Shown here: one piece after another, positions 32,611-41,776 of the stretch | Layout: every line of letters begins with the position of its first letter | Numbering within the stretch: the stretch's first letter is position 1 | Assembly: GCF_902706035.1 (NCBI RefSeq) | Contig: NZ_CACSJA010000001.1 | Coordinates: forward strand, 248,001-312,000 | Source: Pantoea sp. 18069 | Lineage (GTDB): Bacteria; Pseudomonadota; Gammaproteobacteria; Burkholderiales; Burkholderiaceae_C | Reading direction: 5' to 3' | DNA length: 64,000 nt | Translations under genes and position numbers: made by a program | Notes under the pieces: generated by a model | Database searches by the model: none | What the model was told of the DNA's origin: nothing | What the model saw: the letters and a program-made list of their open reading frames with translations, nothing else

Positions 32611-33252
32611 TCAGCGCAGGCCGGCGATATAGTCCGACACGGCCTTGATTTCCCGGTCGTTGAGCTTGGCCGCCACCTGGGTCATGGGCAGGCTGTTGCC
32701 CCGCTTGCCATCCCGAAACTCTATCAGCTGTTTAATAGTGTAGTCCGCATGCTGGCCGGCCAGGCGCGGGTACTGCACGGGCAGGCCGGCACCATTGGGG
32801 CTGTGGCAGCCGGCGCAGGCCGCGATGTTGCGGTCCTGGATGCCGCCGCGGAAGATGCGCTCGCCCAGGGCGACCAGATCCTTGTCCTTGGCAAAGCCGC
32901 CCTTGGACTTCTGCGCCGCGAGCCAGCCGGAAATGTTCTTCATTTCCTCGTCCGACAGCATGGCCGCGAAGCCCTGCATCACCGGATCCTTGCGCACGCC
33001 GCTCTTGAAATCCTGCAACTGTTTGGTCAGGTATTCAGGGTGCTGCTGGGCCAGTGCGGGATTAGCCACAATGGTCGAGTTGCCATCCGCTCCGTGGCAT
33101 GCTGCGCACACTGCGGCATAGCCTGCCGCGCCTTTTGTCAAGTCAAGCTTGGCATTCGTCTGCGGTGCAGCGGGCGTTTCACCCGCCGAGAAGGCCGGGA
33201 AAGCGGGTGCTGCCAGAACGGCAGCCATCAGCATAGAGGCGAGCAACTTCAT
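32611..33252 (-). CDS. Periplasmic di-heme cytochrome c4
   Basis: A 213-residue secreted protein with a cleavable signal (to about FSAG). Two heme-binding sites are seen: CAACH (residues 49-53) and CAGCH (146-150), each in a cytochrome c fold with a downstream Met ligand region. It is an electron carrier to terminal oxidases. It is divergent from engB and upstream of resB-ccsB, which are needed to mature it. Confidence 0.95.
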   Translation of the reverse strand: MKLLASMLMAAVLAAPAFPAFSAGETPAAPQTNAKLDLTKGAAGYAAVCAACHGADGNSTIVANPALAQQHPEYLTKQLQDFKSGVRKDPVMQGFAAMLSDEEMKNISGWLAAQKSKGGFAKDKDLVALGERIFRGGIQDRNIAACAGCHSPNGAGLPVQYPRLAGQHADYTIKQLIEFRDGKRGNSLPMTQVAAKLNDREIKAVSDYIAGLR

Positions 33253-33324
33253 ATCGAGGGTCTGTTGTTAGGTGCACTGAACCGCACAATTCTACAATGA
33301 GGCTCCCAAGCATAGATACCCCCC

Positions 33325-34083
33325 ATGACGAACTCCTCCCCCGCACCGGTTGCGGGCAAGCCTTCTCCCAGCATTGATGGCAAGCTCGCCATGGGCTGGA
33401 TGCATACCGCGCGCTTCCTCACCACTGCCGCGCAGCTGCACCATCTGCCCACCATTGAAGTGCCGGAGATCGCTTTTGTCGGCCGTTCCAACGCCGGCAA
33501 ATCCACCTGCATCAACACGTTGACGCAGCAAAAGCAACTGGCCTTCGCCTCGAAGAAGCCCGGTCGCACACAGCACATCAACCTGTTCTCGCTGGGCCGC
33601 CAAGGCCTCACCGATGCGGTGCTTGCCGATTTGCCGGGCTACGGCTATGCCGCAGTATCGCGCTCGGACAAGATCCGCTGGCAGCAGGTGATGGTCAACT
33701 ACCTGATCACGCGCAGCAGCCTCACGGGCATCGTGCTGCTGTGCGATCCGCGCCTGGGCCTGACCGAACTCGACGAAGCGCTGCTCGAAGCCGTGCGCCC
33801 GCGCGTCGAAGACGGCCTGAAGTTCCTGATCCTGCTGACCAAGGCCGACAAGCTCACGCGCGCCGAGCAGACCAAGGCGCTGTCCATTGCGCGACTGCAA
33901 GCCGGCGGCGGCGAGGCAATGTTGTTCTCCGCGCTCAAGAAACAGGGTGTGGACGACGTGGCTCAGCTACTATGGCGTTGGTCGCATCCGGCAGAACCTG
34001 CAGCCGCAGGGGCACCGGACGCAGCCACGCCCGCAGTGCCGTCCACCACGTCGGACAGCGCTGACGAACCCCAGGCCAACTAG
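33325..34083 (+). CDS. engB: Ribosome biogenesis GTPase EngB (YihA/YsxC)
   Basis: A 252-residue GTPase needed for large-subunit assembly. G1 is GRSNAGKS (53-60), the switch region KKPGRTQHIN, G3 DLPGYG (102-107), G4 TKADK, and G5 near LFSALKK. A C-terminal extension rich in Ala, Pro and Asp (about residues 215-252) goes beyond the usual 200-residue family length and has no recognised domain. Divergent from the cytochrome c4 gene. Confidence 0.95.
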   Translation: MTNSSPAPVAGKPSPSIDGKLAMGWMHTARFLTTAAQLHHLPTIEVPEIAFVGRSNAGKSTCINTLTQQKQLAFASKKPGRTQHINLFSLGRQGLTDAVLADLPGYGYAAVSRSDKIRWQQVMVNYLITRSSLTGIVLLCDPRLGLTELDEALLEAVRPRVEDGLKFLILLTKADKLTRAEQTKALSIARLQAGGGEAMLFSALKKQGVDDVAQLLWRWSHPAEPAAAGAPDAATPAVPSTTSDSADEPQAN

Positions 34084-34132
34084 CTTCCAGCAGGTTCCGC
34101 CAAGCGCTGGAGGCTACCGAGAGAGTAGCTCC

Positions 34133-35065
34133 ATGATCCAGACTTGCGACCATGTCCTGCCCCACGGCATCACGCTGCGCTGCCGCACCGCGGGCACGCC
34201 GGGCCAGCCGGTGCTGCTGTTTCTCCATGGCTTTCCCGAAGGCGCGTTCATCTGGGACGCGCTGCTGACGCATTTCGCGGCACCCGAAAACGGCGGCTTT
34301 CGCTGCGTGGCGCCCGACCTGCGCGGCTTTGGCGACTCGAGCAGTCCGCCCGAAGTCACGGCCTACCATGCGCGCCACCTGGTGCAGGACATTCGCGCGC
34401 TGATCGCCATCGAGAGCCCGCAGGCGCCGCTGGCCTGCCTGGTCGCGCACGACTGGGGCGGTGCGCTGGCCTGGAGCGTGGCCAGCCAGCACGCCGACAG
34501 CATGGACCGACTGATGGTGCTCAACGCCCCCCACGCGGGGGCGTTCTTGCGTGAACTGCGCGAACATGTTGAACAGCGCCAAGCCAGCGACTACATGCGT
34601 TTCCTGCGCCGCGCCGATGCACCCGCGCTGCTCGCCGAGCAGGATTACCGGCGCGCCTTGGGCTTTTTCGCCCAGCCCGACGGCCGCTTGCCCGCCTGGC
34701 TCACGCCCGCGCTGCAGGCGCAATACCGCCAGCACTGGTCACACGGAATGCAGGGCGCCTGCCATTACTACGGTGCGAGCCCGTTGTTTCCGCCGGCACC
34801 GGGCGCGCCCGACCACCTTGCGGCCTTGCAGCTGCCCGAGGCCGCGCTGCACGTCGATGTGCCGACGCTGGTGCTCTGGGGCATGAGCGACCCGGCGCTG
34901 CGCCCGGGGCTGCTCGATGGACTCGAAGACTGGGTGCCGCGGCTGCAGATCCAGCACCTGCGCAACACCTCGCACTGGGTGGTGCACGAACGCCCGGCGC
35001 GCGTGATCGACGAGCTCGAGCATTTTGTGCAGCAGCAGTTCAGCGGCGAACGTCTCGCGGCTTGA
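34133..35065 (+). CDS. Alpha/beta hydrolase, epoxide-hydrolase-like
   Basis: A 310-residue enzyme. The oxyanion motif is HGFPE (32-36), and the nucleophile elbow is HDWGG with Asp107, the residue type used by epoxide hydrolases and haloalkane dehalogenases rather than the serine of esterases. The catalytic His is His281 in NTSHWVVHERP, and DLRGFGDSS is the usual cap-entry segment. I infer an epoxide hydrolase or dehalogenase-type reaction; the substrate is unknown. It starts 49 bp after engB and may be co-transcribed. Confidence 0.8.
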   Translation: MIQTCDHVLPHGITLRCRTAGTPGQPVLLFLHGFPEGAFIWDALLTHFAAPENGGFRCVAPDLRGFGDSSSPPEVTAYHARHLVQDIRALIAIESPQAPLACLVAHDWGGALAWSVASQHADSMDRLMVLNAPHAGAFLRELREHVEQRQASDYMRFLRRADAPALLAEQDYRRALGFFAQPDGRLPAWLTPALQAQYRQHWSHGMQGACHYYGASPLFPPAPGAPDHLAALQLPEAALHVDVPTLVLWGMSDPALRPGLLDGLEDWVPRLQIQHLRNTSHWVVHERPARVIDELEHFVQQQFSGERLAA

Positions 35066-35080
35066 TTGTCGGCGCCACGG

Positions 35081-35110
35081 CCCTTCGACGAGCTTAGGGC
35101 GAACGGGGGG
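35081..35110. repeat. Half REP element, distal copy
   Basis: CCCTTCGACGAGCTTAGGGC followed by GAACGGGGGG, when reverse complemented, matches the right half of the REP beside the RAYT (CCCGTTCGCCCTGAGCTTGT) with two mismatches. It sits 15 bp after the hydrolase stop, 23 kb from the RAYT gene. Confidence 0.75.
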
Positions 35111-35134
35111 AGAAAGTCAGGAAATCATTTCCGC

Positions 35135-36004
35135 TCAGCCATAGAGTGATGGCTCGCCCTCGGGCCGGGTCTTGAAGCGCTTGTGCACCCAGTAGTACTG
35201 CTCGGGCATGGTGTCTATCCAGTGCTCTAGTTCACGGTTCATGCGTGCCGTGTCGGCGACCGCGTCCGCGGTCGGAAAGTCTTCCCAGGCCGGGGTGATC
35301 AGCGCGACATAGCCTTGGGGCGTGAGCCGGGTGTACATGCCTATGACCTTGGCCCGGCCCAGCCGTGCAAAGCGCGACAGCGAGGGAATGGTCGCTGCCG
35401 TGACGCCGTAGAACGGCACGAACACCGAATCGTTGCGGCCGAAATCCATGTCGGGCAACAGGTACAGCAGCCCGCCCTGGCGCAGGCTGGAGATGATGGG
35501 CTTGACGCCGTCGGCGCGGTTGAGCATGCGCACATCGCCAAAGCGCTGGCGCCCGCCCATGAACCAGTCGTCTATCGTCGGGTTGGGGTGGGTCGAGAAG
35601 ATCGAGGTGAACGCGCGCGTGGTGTTGAGCGGCAGCGTCAGCCCGCCCGCGTCCATGCTGTAGAAATGCGGCGCGAAGACGATGGTCGGCGTGTCGCCCT
35701 CGAGTTCATGCAACGCGCCTTCGAGCCGCACGCGCTGGCGCACCACGGACTCGGGCGCCGACCACAGCCAGCCGCGGTCCAGCCAGGTCTGGCAGAACAC
35801 CACGAAGTTCTGTCGGGCCAGGGCCTTGCGCCGGGCCAGGGGCATCTCTGGAAAGCACAGCTCGAGATTGCGCAGCGCAATCCTGCGCCGCGGCACGGCA
35901 ACCACGAACAGCACGCGCCCGAGCAGCCAGCCGAGCGCGCGCAGCCATTTCAGCGGCAGGCGCCCGAGCATGCCCATCAGCCAGACACCGAAGCGCGCGC
36001 TCAT
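35135..36004 (-). CDS. Lipid A biosynthesis-type acyltransferase (LpxL/HtrB family), gene 2
   Basis: A 289-residue inner-membrane acyltransferase from the ATG at 36004. The catalytic H-x4-D motif is HFYSMD (113-118), after an N-terminal membrane anchor. LLYLLPDMDFGRNDSVFVPF is the second conserved block. It overlaps the upstream acyltransferase by 4 bp. The pair probably adds secondary acyl chains to lipid A, but ornithine-lipid or other lipid roles cannot be excluded. Confidence 0.9.
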   Translation of the reverse strand: MSARFGVWLMGMLGRLPLKWLRALGWLLGRVLFVVAVPRRRIALRNLELCFPEMPLARRKALARQNFVVFCQTWLDRGWLWSAPESVVRQRVRLEGALHELEGDTPTIVFAPHFYSMDAGGLTLPLNTTRAFTSIFSTHPNPTIDDWFMGGRQRFGDVRMLNRADGVKPIISSLRQGGLLYLLPDMDFGRNDSVFVPFYGVTAATIPSLSRFARLGRAKVIGMYTRLTPQGYVALITPAWEDFPTADAVADTARMNRELEHWIDTMPEQYYWVHKRFKTRPEGEPSLYG

Positions 36005-36858
36005 GGCGCCACCTGCGCGCCAGCGGGCTGCTCGGCCCGGGGTTGCTTGTAGCGCGCATAGCCCCAGAGGTACTGCGACGGGCATTGGCGAATGGTCTGC
36101 TCCATGGCCTGGTTGAGCTGCAGCACAGCGGTTTCCAACGAATCTGACAAAGGCATGGGCAACTCCTCAAAATACAGCGCGTAGCCTCGCCCCCAGGGCT
36201 TGCGCTCGCAACGGGCAACGATCACGCTCGCACCGGTCTGCTGCACCAGCCGCGCCGCCAGGGTCATGGTGTAGGCGTCACGGCCAAAAAACGGCGACCA
36301 CAGGCCCTGCCCCTCGGGCGGTACCTGGTCGGGCAGCAGGCCCACGGCTTCGCCGCGGCGCAGCGCCTTGATCATCTGGCGCACGCCCGACAGCGCGGTC
36401 GGCACGGCCTGCACGCCGGGCCGGTTGCGCGCGGTTTCCATCACCTGGGCCAGCCAGGCCTGGCGCGCGGGCCGGTACAGGATGGTGATGGGGCCGCGCT
36501 CGGCGCTCCAGCGGCGCGCCGCGGCCTGCACCGACAGCTCGAAGCAGCCCAGATGGGGCGTGAGGAAAACAATGCCGCGGCCCTTGGCCCAGACCTGCTC
36601 GACGCGCTCGGGCTCGATCATCTCGCAGCGCACGGGCCTGGTCTGCAGCCACATGCGCGGCAGCTCGGCGACCATGCGGCCGGCATGGCCCACGGCCGCG
36701 CGCACCTCGCAAAAGCGGTAGCCCGCCTGGCGGACGTTCTGCAGGAAGCGCCGGCGGTAGGTGCCCGAGACGAAGAACACCAGCCAGCCCAGGGCAGCGC
36801 CCAGACCATGCAAAAGCCATAAAGGCAGCAACGAGAACAAGTGGAACAGGCTTGGCAT
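36001..36858 (-). CDS. Lipid A biosynthesis-type acyltransferase (LpxL/HtrB family), gene 1
   Basis: A 285-residue acyltransferase with an N-terminal hydrophobic anchor (LFSLLPLWLLHGLGAALGWL). The catalytic motif is the H-x4-E form, HLGCFE (102-107), as in E. coli LpxL-type enzymes, and LLPDQVPPEGQGLWSPFFG is the second conserved block. It is divergent from metK and precedes the second, related acyltransferase gene. Confidence 0.9.
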   Translation of the reverse strand: MPSLFHLFSLLPLWLLHGLGAALGWLVFFVSGTYRRRFLQNVRQAGYRFCEVRAAVGHAGRMVAELPRMWLQTRPVRCEMIEPERVEQVWAKGRGIVFLTPHLGCFELSVQAAARRWSAERGPITILYRPARQAWLAQVMETARNRPGVQAVPTALSGVRQMIKALRRGEAVGLLPDQVPPEGQGLWSPFFGRDAYTMTLAARLVQQTGASVIVARCERKPWGRGYALYFEELPMPLSDSLETAVLQLNQAMEQTIRQCPSQYLWGYARYKQPRAEQPAGAQVAP

Positions 36859-36867
36859 TAAAATAGA

Positions 36868-36927
36868 AAGGTCGCTGAGTTAAATGAGCAACTTGCAGGG
36901 CGACGTAAAAAAATTCTGCTAAAGCGT
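36868..36927 (+). ncRNA. SAM-II-like riboswitch upstream of metK
   Basis: The sequence has all the parts I know from the SAM-II (SAM_alpha) aptamer in order: stem strand GTCGC (36871-36875), TGAGTTAAA, TTGCAG, stem strand GCGAC (36900-36904), the A-rich GTAAAAAAA, and GCTAAAG (36918-36924). The P1 stem is a perfect 5 bp. A pseudoknot can form between GCAG (36895-36898) and CTGC (36916-36919). Downstream, GCGTT/AACGC and CAGCTT/AAGCTG are mutually exclusive pairings that might form the expression platform. The metK start lies 60 nt further on with an AGGAG site. SAM-controlled expression of SAM synthetase makes sense, and the class is known mainly from alphaproteobacteria. Confidence 0.75.
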
Positions 36928-36986
36928 TCGCCGGGCTCCGTCAGCTTGGGCAACGCCTCAAAAGCTGGAACACAGGAGTTTATTCA

Positions 36987-38171
36987 ATGGCGAACGATTT
37001 TCTTTTCACTTCGGAATCTGTCTCTGAAGGGCACCCCGACAAGGTGGCCGACCAGATCTCCGATGCGATCCTGGATGCCATTTTCACCCAAGACCCCCAC
37101 TCGCGTGTGGCAGCCGAGACGCTGACCAACACCGGCCTGGTGGTTCTGGCGGGCGAAATCACCACCGGCGCGAATGTCGACTACATCCAGGTCGCGCGCG
37201 ACACCATCAAGCGCATCGGCTACGACAACACCGAATACGGCATCGACTACAAGGGCTGCGCGGTGCTCGTGGCCTATGACAAGCAGAGCCAGGACATCGC
37301 CCAGGGCGTGGACCAGGCCAGCGACGACGAACTCAACACCGGCGCTGGCGACCAGGGCCTGATGTTCGGCTACGCCTGCGATGAGACGCCCGAGCTGATG
37401 CCCGCGCCGATCTACTATGCGCACCGCCTGGTCGAGCGCCAGGCGCAGCTGCGCAAGGACGGCCGCCTGCCGTTCCTGCGCCCCGACGCCAAGAGCCAGG
37501 TGACGATGCGCTATGTCGACGGCAAGCCGCACAGCATCGACACCGTGGTGCTGTCGACCCAGCACAGCCCCGACCAGTCGGAGACGGCCACCAAGATGAA
37601 GCCCAGCTTCATCGAAGCCATCATCGAGGAAATCATCAAGCCGGTGCTGCCCAACGAATGGCTGCAGGACACCAAGTACCTGATCAACCCCACGGGCCGC
37701 TTCGTGGTCGGTGGCCCGCAAGGCGATTGCGGCCTGACCGGCCGCAAGATCATTGTCGACACCTACGGCGGTGCCTGCCCCCATGGCGGTGGCGCGTTCT
37801 CGGGCAAGGACCCGACCAAGGTCGACCGCTCGGCCGCCTATGCCGCGCGCTACGTGGCCAAGAACATCGTCGCCGCAGGCCTGGCGCGCCAGTGCCAGAT
37901 CCAGGTCGCCTACGCGATCGGCGTCGCGCGCCCGATGAACATCACGGTCTACACCGAAGGCACGGGCGTGATTCCCGACGACCAGATCGCCAGGCTCGTG
38001 GCCGAACATTTCGACCTGCGCCCCAAGGGCATCATCCAGATGCTCGACCTGCTGCGCCCTATCTACAGCAAGACCGCGGCCTACGGCCACTTCGGCCGCG
38101 AAGAGCCCGAATTCACCTGGGAAAAGACCGACAAGGCGGCGCTGCTGCGCGCCTCGGCCGGACTGCGCTAA
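36987..38171 (+). CDS. metK: S-adenosylmethionine synthetase
   Basis: A 394-residue enzyme making SAM from ATP and methionine. Motifs are [28 protein letters not shown] (ATP site) and [20 protein letters not shown] (phosphate loop and metal). An AGGAG site is 8 nt before the ATG. It is a single-gene unit behind a SAM-II-like riboswitch and ends at a strong terminator. Confidence 0.98.
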   Translation: MANDFLFTSESVSEGHPDKVADQISDAILDAIFTQDPHSRVAAETLTNTGLVVLAGEITTGANVDYIQVARDTIKRIGYDNTEYGIDYKGCAVLVAYDKQSQDIAQGVDQASDDELNTGAGDQGLMFGYACDETPELMPAPIYYAHRLVERQAQLRKDGRLPFLRPDAKSQVTMRYVDGKPHSIDTVVLSTQHSPDQSETATKMKPSFIEAIIEEIIKPVLPNEWLQDTKYLINPTGRFVVGGPQGDCGLTGRKIIVDTYGGACPHGGGAFSGKDPTKVDRSAAYAARYVAKNIVAAGLARQCQIQVAYAIGVARPMNITVYTEGTGVIPDDQIARLVAEHFDLRPKGIIQMLDLLRPIYSKTAAYGHFGREEPEFTWEKTDKAALLRASAGLR

Positions 38172-38205
38172 GCCGTACGACGGGCCCGGCCCGTTCAACG
38201 CCCCC

Positions 38206-38233
38206 AAGGCCTGCCTGCGTGCAGGCCTTTTTT
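38206..38233 (+). terminator. Intrinsic terminator of metK
   Basis: AAGGCCTGC (38206-38214) and GCAGGCCTT (38221-38229) form a perfect 9-bp stem with loop CTGCGT, followed by a T-run. Confidence 0.92.
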
Positions 38234-38367
38234 CTTGCGCAAGAACGCAGGTCTATTCCTACGCGCGCAGCGCTGTCCGGCCCACAGCCAACCTCTGCGG
38301 CCAACGCTAACGTAGCAACTGATCGTCGGCACATTGACCGACGCCAGCAGCTTCCAAGGAAACCACC

Positions 38368-38553
38368 ATGCTCAAATACGCGATCATCTTCGCCGTCATC
38401 TCCCTGCTGGCCGGCGCGCTGGGCTTCACCGGCGTGGCCGCGGGTGCCGCCGGCATCGCCAAGCTGCTGTTCATCGTGTTCCTGGTGCTGGCCGTGATCT
38501 TCGTGGTGCTGGCCGTGCTCGGCGTGGGCGCCGCGCGCAAGGCCCTCAAGTAG
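38368..38553 (+). CDS. DUF1328 small membrane protein (YtjA-like)
   Basis: A 61-residue protein made almost entirely of two membrane helices ([18 protein letters not shown] and [20 protein letters not shown]) and a short basic tail. The start has an AAGGAA site. Size and pattern match DUF1328/YtjA, a family of stress-linked small inner-membrane proteins with no known function. Confidence 0.85.
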   Translation: MLKYAIIFAVISLLAGALGFTGVAAGAAGIAKLLFIVFLVLAVIFVVLAVLGVGAARKALK

Positions 38554-38711
38554 GCCCGGGCCATACCGGCGCCGTGCATGTTCACGGCGCCCGGCGACGG
38601 GTGGGCGTCTACACTGGCCACTTGCTGATTTCGTTGACGGATCGCGCGCTGCTCCGCCCGGGCGTGCATCGCCCCCAGCGACAGCTTCACGCCTGAACGC
38701 TCTACCCGCCC

Positions 38712-39917
38712 ATGCCGCCCATCATCTCCAGCCTGCTCGACACCGACCTGTACAAGTTCACCATGTGGCAGGCGATGCTGCATCGCCATCCCCAGACCCA
38801 GGCGCGCTACGAATTCGTCTGCCGCAGCACGCCCGAGTACCCGCTGGCCGAGCTGCTGCCCGAAGTCGAGCGCGAACTCGATGCGCTGTGCGAGCTGTCG
38901 TTCGCCAGCGACGCGCTGGACTACCTTGGATCGCTGCGCTTCATCAAGAGCGACTTCATCGACTTCCTGCGCATCTTCCGCTTCCAGCGCGCGTTCATCG
39001 AGGCGCGCGCCGAAGGACAGACGCTGCAGATCGTGGCGCACGGCCCGCAGGTGCATGTGATGGGTTTCGAGATCTATGTGCTGGCCATCGTCAACGAGCT
39101 GTACTTCCGCCGTTTCGACGCCGCGGCTGCACTGCAGGAAGGGCGCGTGCGCCTGGCGCAAAAAGTCGCCCAGCTGCAGGCGCTGGCTGGCGCCGCCCAG
39201 CGCCGCCATCCGTTCGAGATGTTCGACTTCGGTGTGCGCCGGCGCTTTTCGGGCGCCTGGCAGCGCGAAGTCGTGCAGCGCTTCGCCACCGAAACCTCGC
39301 AATGGTTCAAGGGCACGTCCAACGTGCTGCTGGCGCGCGACCTGCAGATCGTGCCCATAGGCACCATGGCCCACGAATACATGCAAAGCTACCAGGCGCT
39401 GGGCGTGCGCCTGCGCGACTTCCAGAACGCCGCGCTCGAGGACTGGGTGCAGGAATACCGCGGCGACCTGGGCATCGCGCTGACCGACACGGTGGGCATG
39501 AACGCTTTCCTGCACGACTTCGACCTGTATTTCGCCAAGCTGTTCGACGGCCTGCGCCACGACTCGGGCGACCCGTTTGCCTGGGGCGAGAAGGCGCTGG
39601 CCCACTACCAGCGCCTGCGCATCGACACGCACAGCAAGCGCCTGGTGTTCTCCGACGGGCTGAACCTCGACAGCGCGCTGGAGCTCTACCACCGCTTTGC
39701 CGACCGCATCCAGCTGGGCTTTGGCATAGGCACGCGCCTGACCAACGACATGGGCCTGACGCCGCTGAACATCGTGATGAAGCTGACCCATGCCAACGGC
39801 CAGCCGGTCGCCAAGATTTCGGACAGCCCGGGCAAGACGCTGTGCACCGACGAAACCTACCTCGCCTATCTGCGCCAGGTGTTCGACATTCCCGACCCGC
39901 AACCCCTGCGCCCCTGA
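38712..39917 (+). CDS. pncB: Nicotinate phosphoribosyltransferase
   Basis: A 401-residue enzyme that makes nicotinate mononucleotide from nicotinate and PRPP. It starts [20 protein letters not shown], which is typical of the family. Further motifs are [35 protein letters not shown] and [11 protein letters not shown]. It is followed 17 bp later by nadE and then by the nadM-Nudix gene, so the run covers salvage from nicotinate to NAD. Confidence 0.95.
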   Translation: MPPIISSLLDTDLYKFTMWQAMLHRHPQTQARYEFVCRSTPEYPLAELLPEVERELDALCELSFASDALDYLGSLRFIKSDFIDFLRIFRFQRAFIEARAEGQTLQIVAHGPQVHVMGFEIYVLAIVNELYFRRFDAAAALQEGRVRLAQKVAQLQALAGAAQRRHPFEMFDFGVRRRFSGAWQREVVQRFATETSQWFKGTSNVLLARDLQIVPIGTMAHEYMQSYQALGVRLRDFQNAALEDWVQEYRGDLGIALTDTVGMNAFLHDFDLYFAKLFDGLRHDSGDPFAWGEKALAHYQRLRIDTHSKRLVFSDGLNLDSALELYHRFADRIQLGFGIGTRLTNDMGLTPLNIVMKLTHANGQPVAKISDSPGKTLCTDETYLAYLRQVFDIPDPQPLRP

Positions 39918-39934
39918 CGCCCAAGGAGACTTCC

Positions 39935-41635
39935 ATGCTGCGCATCACGCTGGCCCAACTCAACTACACCGTGGGCGATATCGACGGCAATGTCCAGCGC
40001 ATGTGCGCGGCCGCGCACCAGGCCCGGCAGGAGCAGGCCGACATGGTGGTCTTCAGCGAGCTCTCCCTGTGCGGCTACTACCCCAGCGACCTGCTTGACG
40101 AGCCTGCGTTCATGCAGCGCGTGCAGGACGGCCTGGAAGCATTGCGCCGCGCCTCGGCCGACTATCCCGAGCTGCACTGGGTCGTGGGCGCGCCCACGCG
40201 CGCCGAAGGGCCGGGCAAACCGCTGCACAACAGCCTGCTGGTGCTGCACGGCGGCACGCTGCGCCTGCAGTACGACAAGCAGTTGCTGCCGACCTACAAC
40301 ATCTTCGACGAACGCCGGCATTTCGAGCCCGGCCCCGATGTGGCCAAGGTGCTGCGCATAGGCCAGATGCAGGTCGGTTTCCTGATCTGCGAAGACGGCT
40401 GGAACGACAGCGGCGCCGACTACGCAACCAACCCCTTCAGGCGCATAGCCGATGCCGCGCCCGACCTGGTGGTCAGCATCAACGCCAGTCCCAGCCACCT
40501 GGGCAAGCGCGAGCAGCGCCACCAGGTCTTCAGCGCCGCGGCCAGCCGCCACGCGCTGGCGCTGCTGTACGTCAACCAGGTCGGCGGCCAGGACCAGATC
40601 GTGTTCGACGGCGCCTCGTTCGCCGTCGAGCCCGAGCACGGCGTGGTGCTCGAGGCGCCGCGCTTCCAGGAATCCGTGACCACGCTGGCCTTCGACATGG
40701 GGCGCTTCAGCAGCGTGTCAGGCCGCGCGCTGCCGGCCGTGCCCGCGCAGGGCCTGGCCACCATGGAGTTCTACCGCCAGCAGATCGTGCTGGGCCTGCG
40801 CGACTATGCACGCCGCTGCGGCTTCACCCGGGCCGTGGTCGGCAGTTCGGGCGGCATCGACAGCGCGCTGACGCTGGCGCTCGCGGCCCAGGCCCTGGGT
40901 GCGGACAACGTGGTCGGCGTGACCATGCCTTCGGGCTTTTCTTCGGCCGGCTCGGTCGATGATTCGGTGGCGCTGTGCGAGAACCTGGGCATCCGGCTGC
41001 ACCAGCACCCGATAGGCGAGCTCGTGGACGGCTATGCCGAGGGCTTCGCGCGCAGCTTCGGCCAGCCGCTCGAGGGCCTGCCGCTCGAGAACCTGCAGGC
41101 CCGCATCCGCGGCACGATATTGATGGAGTATTCGAACGCCTTCGGCCACCTGCTGCTGACCACGGGCAACAAGTCCGAAGTCTCGGTCGGCTACTGCACG
41201 CTCTACGGCGACACCAACGGCGGCCTGGGGCTGCTCGGCGACCTCTACAAGACCGAAGTCTTTGCTCTTTCGCGCCACATCAACGCCACGGCCGGCCGCG
41301 AACTGATTCCGCAGGCCATCATCGCCAAGCCGCCTTCGGCCGAACTCGCGCCCGACCAGAAGGACGAGGACAGCCTGCCGCCCTACGCCGTGCTCGACGA
41401 AATCCTCAAGCTGCTGATCGAGGGCACGCATCTGTCCGGCCTCGAATACGCGAGCGCGCGCCAGTTCGTCGACACGCTGGTGCAGCAGCCCGACGGTCCG
41501 GCGCTGGTCGACAAGGTGCAGCGCATGATCCACCGCAGCGAATACAAGCGCCGCCAGGCACCGCCCATACTGCGCGTGCGCCCGCGCGCATTCGGCACCG
41601 GGCGCCAGATGCCGATTGCGGCGTATTATCCTTGA
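39935..41635 (+). CDS. nadE: Glutamine-dependent NAD synthetase
   Basis: A 566-residue two-domain enzyme that amidates deamido-NAD. The N-terminal nitrilase-type glutaminase domain has its triad Glu42 (FSELSLCGYYP), Lys115 (YDKQLLPTYN) and Cys152 (LICEDGWN). The C-terminal synthetase has the P-loop SGGIDS (305-310), YSNAFGHLLLTTGNKSE and the ending KRRQAPPILRVRPRAFG. The ATG has an AAGGAG site; longer open frames upstream are in the pncB shadow. It uses glutamine, not ammonia alone. Confidence 0.96.
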   Translation: MLRITLAQLNYTVGDIDGNVQRMCAAAHQARQEQADMVVFSELSLCGYYPSDLLDEPAFMQRVQDGLEALRRASADYPELHWVVGAPTRAEGPGKPLHNSLLVLHGGTLRLQYDKQLLPTYNIFDERRHFEPGPDVAKVLRIGQMQVGFLICEDGWNDSGADYATNPFRRIADAAPDLVVSINASPSHLGKREQRHQVFSAAASRHALALLYVNQVGGQDQIVFDGASFAVEPEHGVVLEAPRFQESVTTLAFDMGRFSSVSGRALPAVPAQGLATMEFYRQQIVLGLRDYARRCGFTRAVVGSSGGIDSALTLALAAQALGADNVVGVTMPSGFSSAGSVDDSVALCENLGIRLHQHPIGELVDGYAEGFARSFGQPLEGLPLENLQARIRGTILMEYSNAFGHLLLTTGNKSEVSVGYCTLYGDTNGGLGLLGDLYKTEVFALSRHINATAGRELIPQAIIAKPPSAELAPDQKDEDSLPPYAVLDEILKLLIEGTHLSGLEYASARQFVDTLVQQPDGPALVDKVQRMIHRSEYKRRQAPPILRVRPRAFGTGRQMPIAAYYP

Positions 41636-41755
41636 CACCCCCTGAGCCGCTCACGCCGGATGGCCGGCCCCGGCTTCCCTCTCCCATCCTTCGGTGGAGG
41701 GGGACGGCACCCTCGCTGCGGGGCGGCCCTTGCTCGGTGCCCCCTGAGCTGGGAC
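41635..41755. repeat. Dispersed repeat family 2, copy A
   Basis: It starts right after the nadE stop. It shares with a stretch at 49461-49564 the sequences CACCCCCTGAGCCGC, CGGCTTCCC, TTCGGTGGAGGGGGACGGCA, CCCTCG, TGCGGGGCGGCCCTT, CTCGGTGCC and GCTGGGAC. This copy has about 19 extra bases (CACGCCGGATGGCCGGCCC). Confidence 0.88.
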
Positions 41756-41776
41756 ATGCTCGTTCTCGAAAAAAAC

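Noticed and set aside
38765..39934. Long N-terminal extension of nadE across pncB
   Set aside because: The extension is a shadow of pncB in another frame. The normal NadE start, with a ribosome site, is at 39935.
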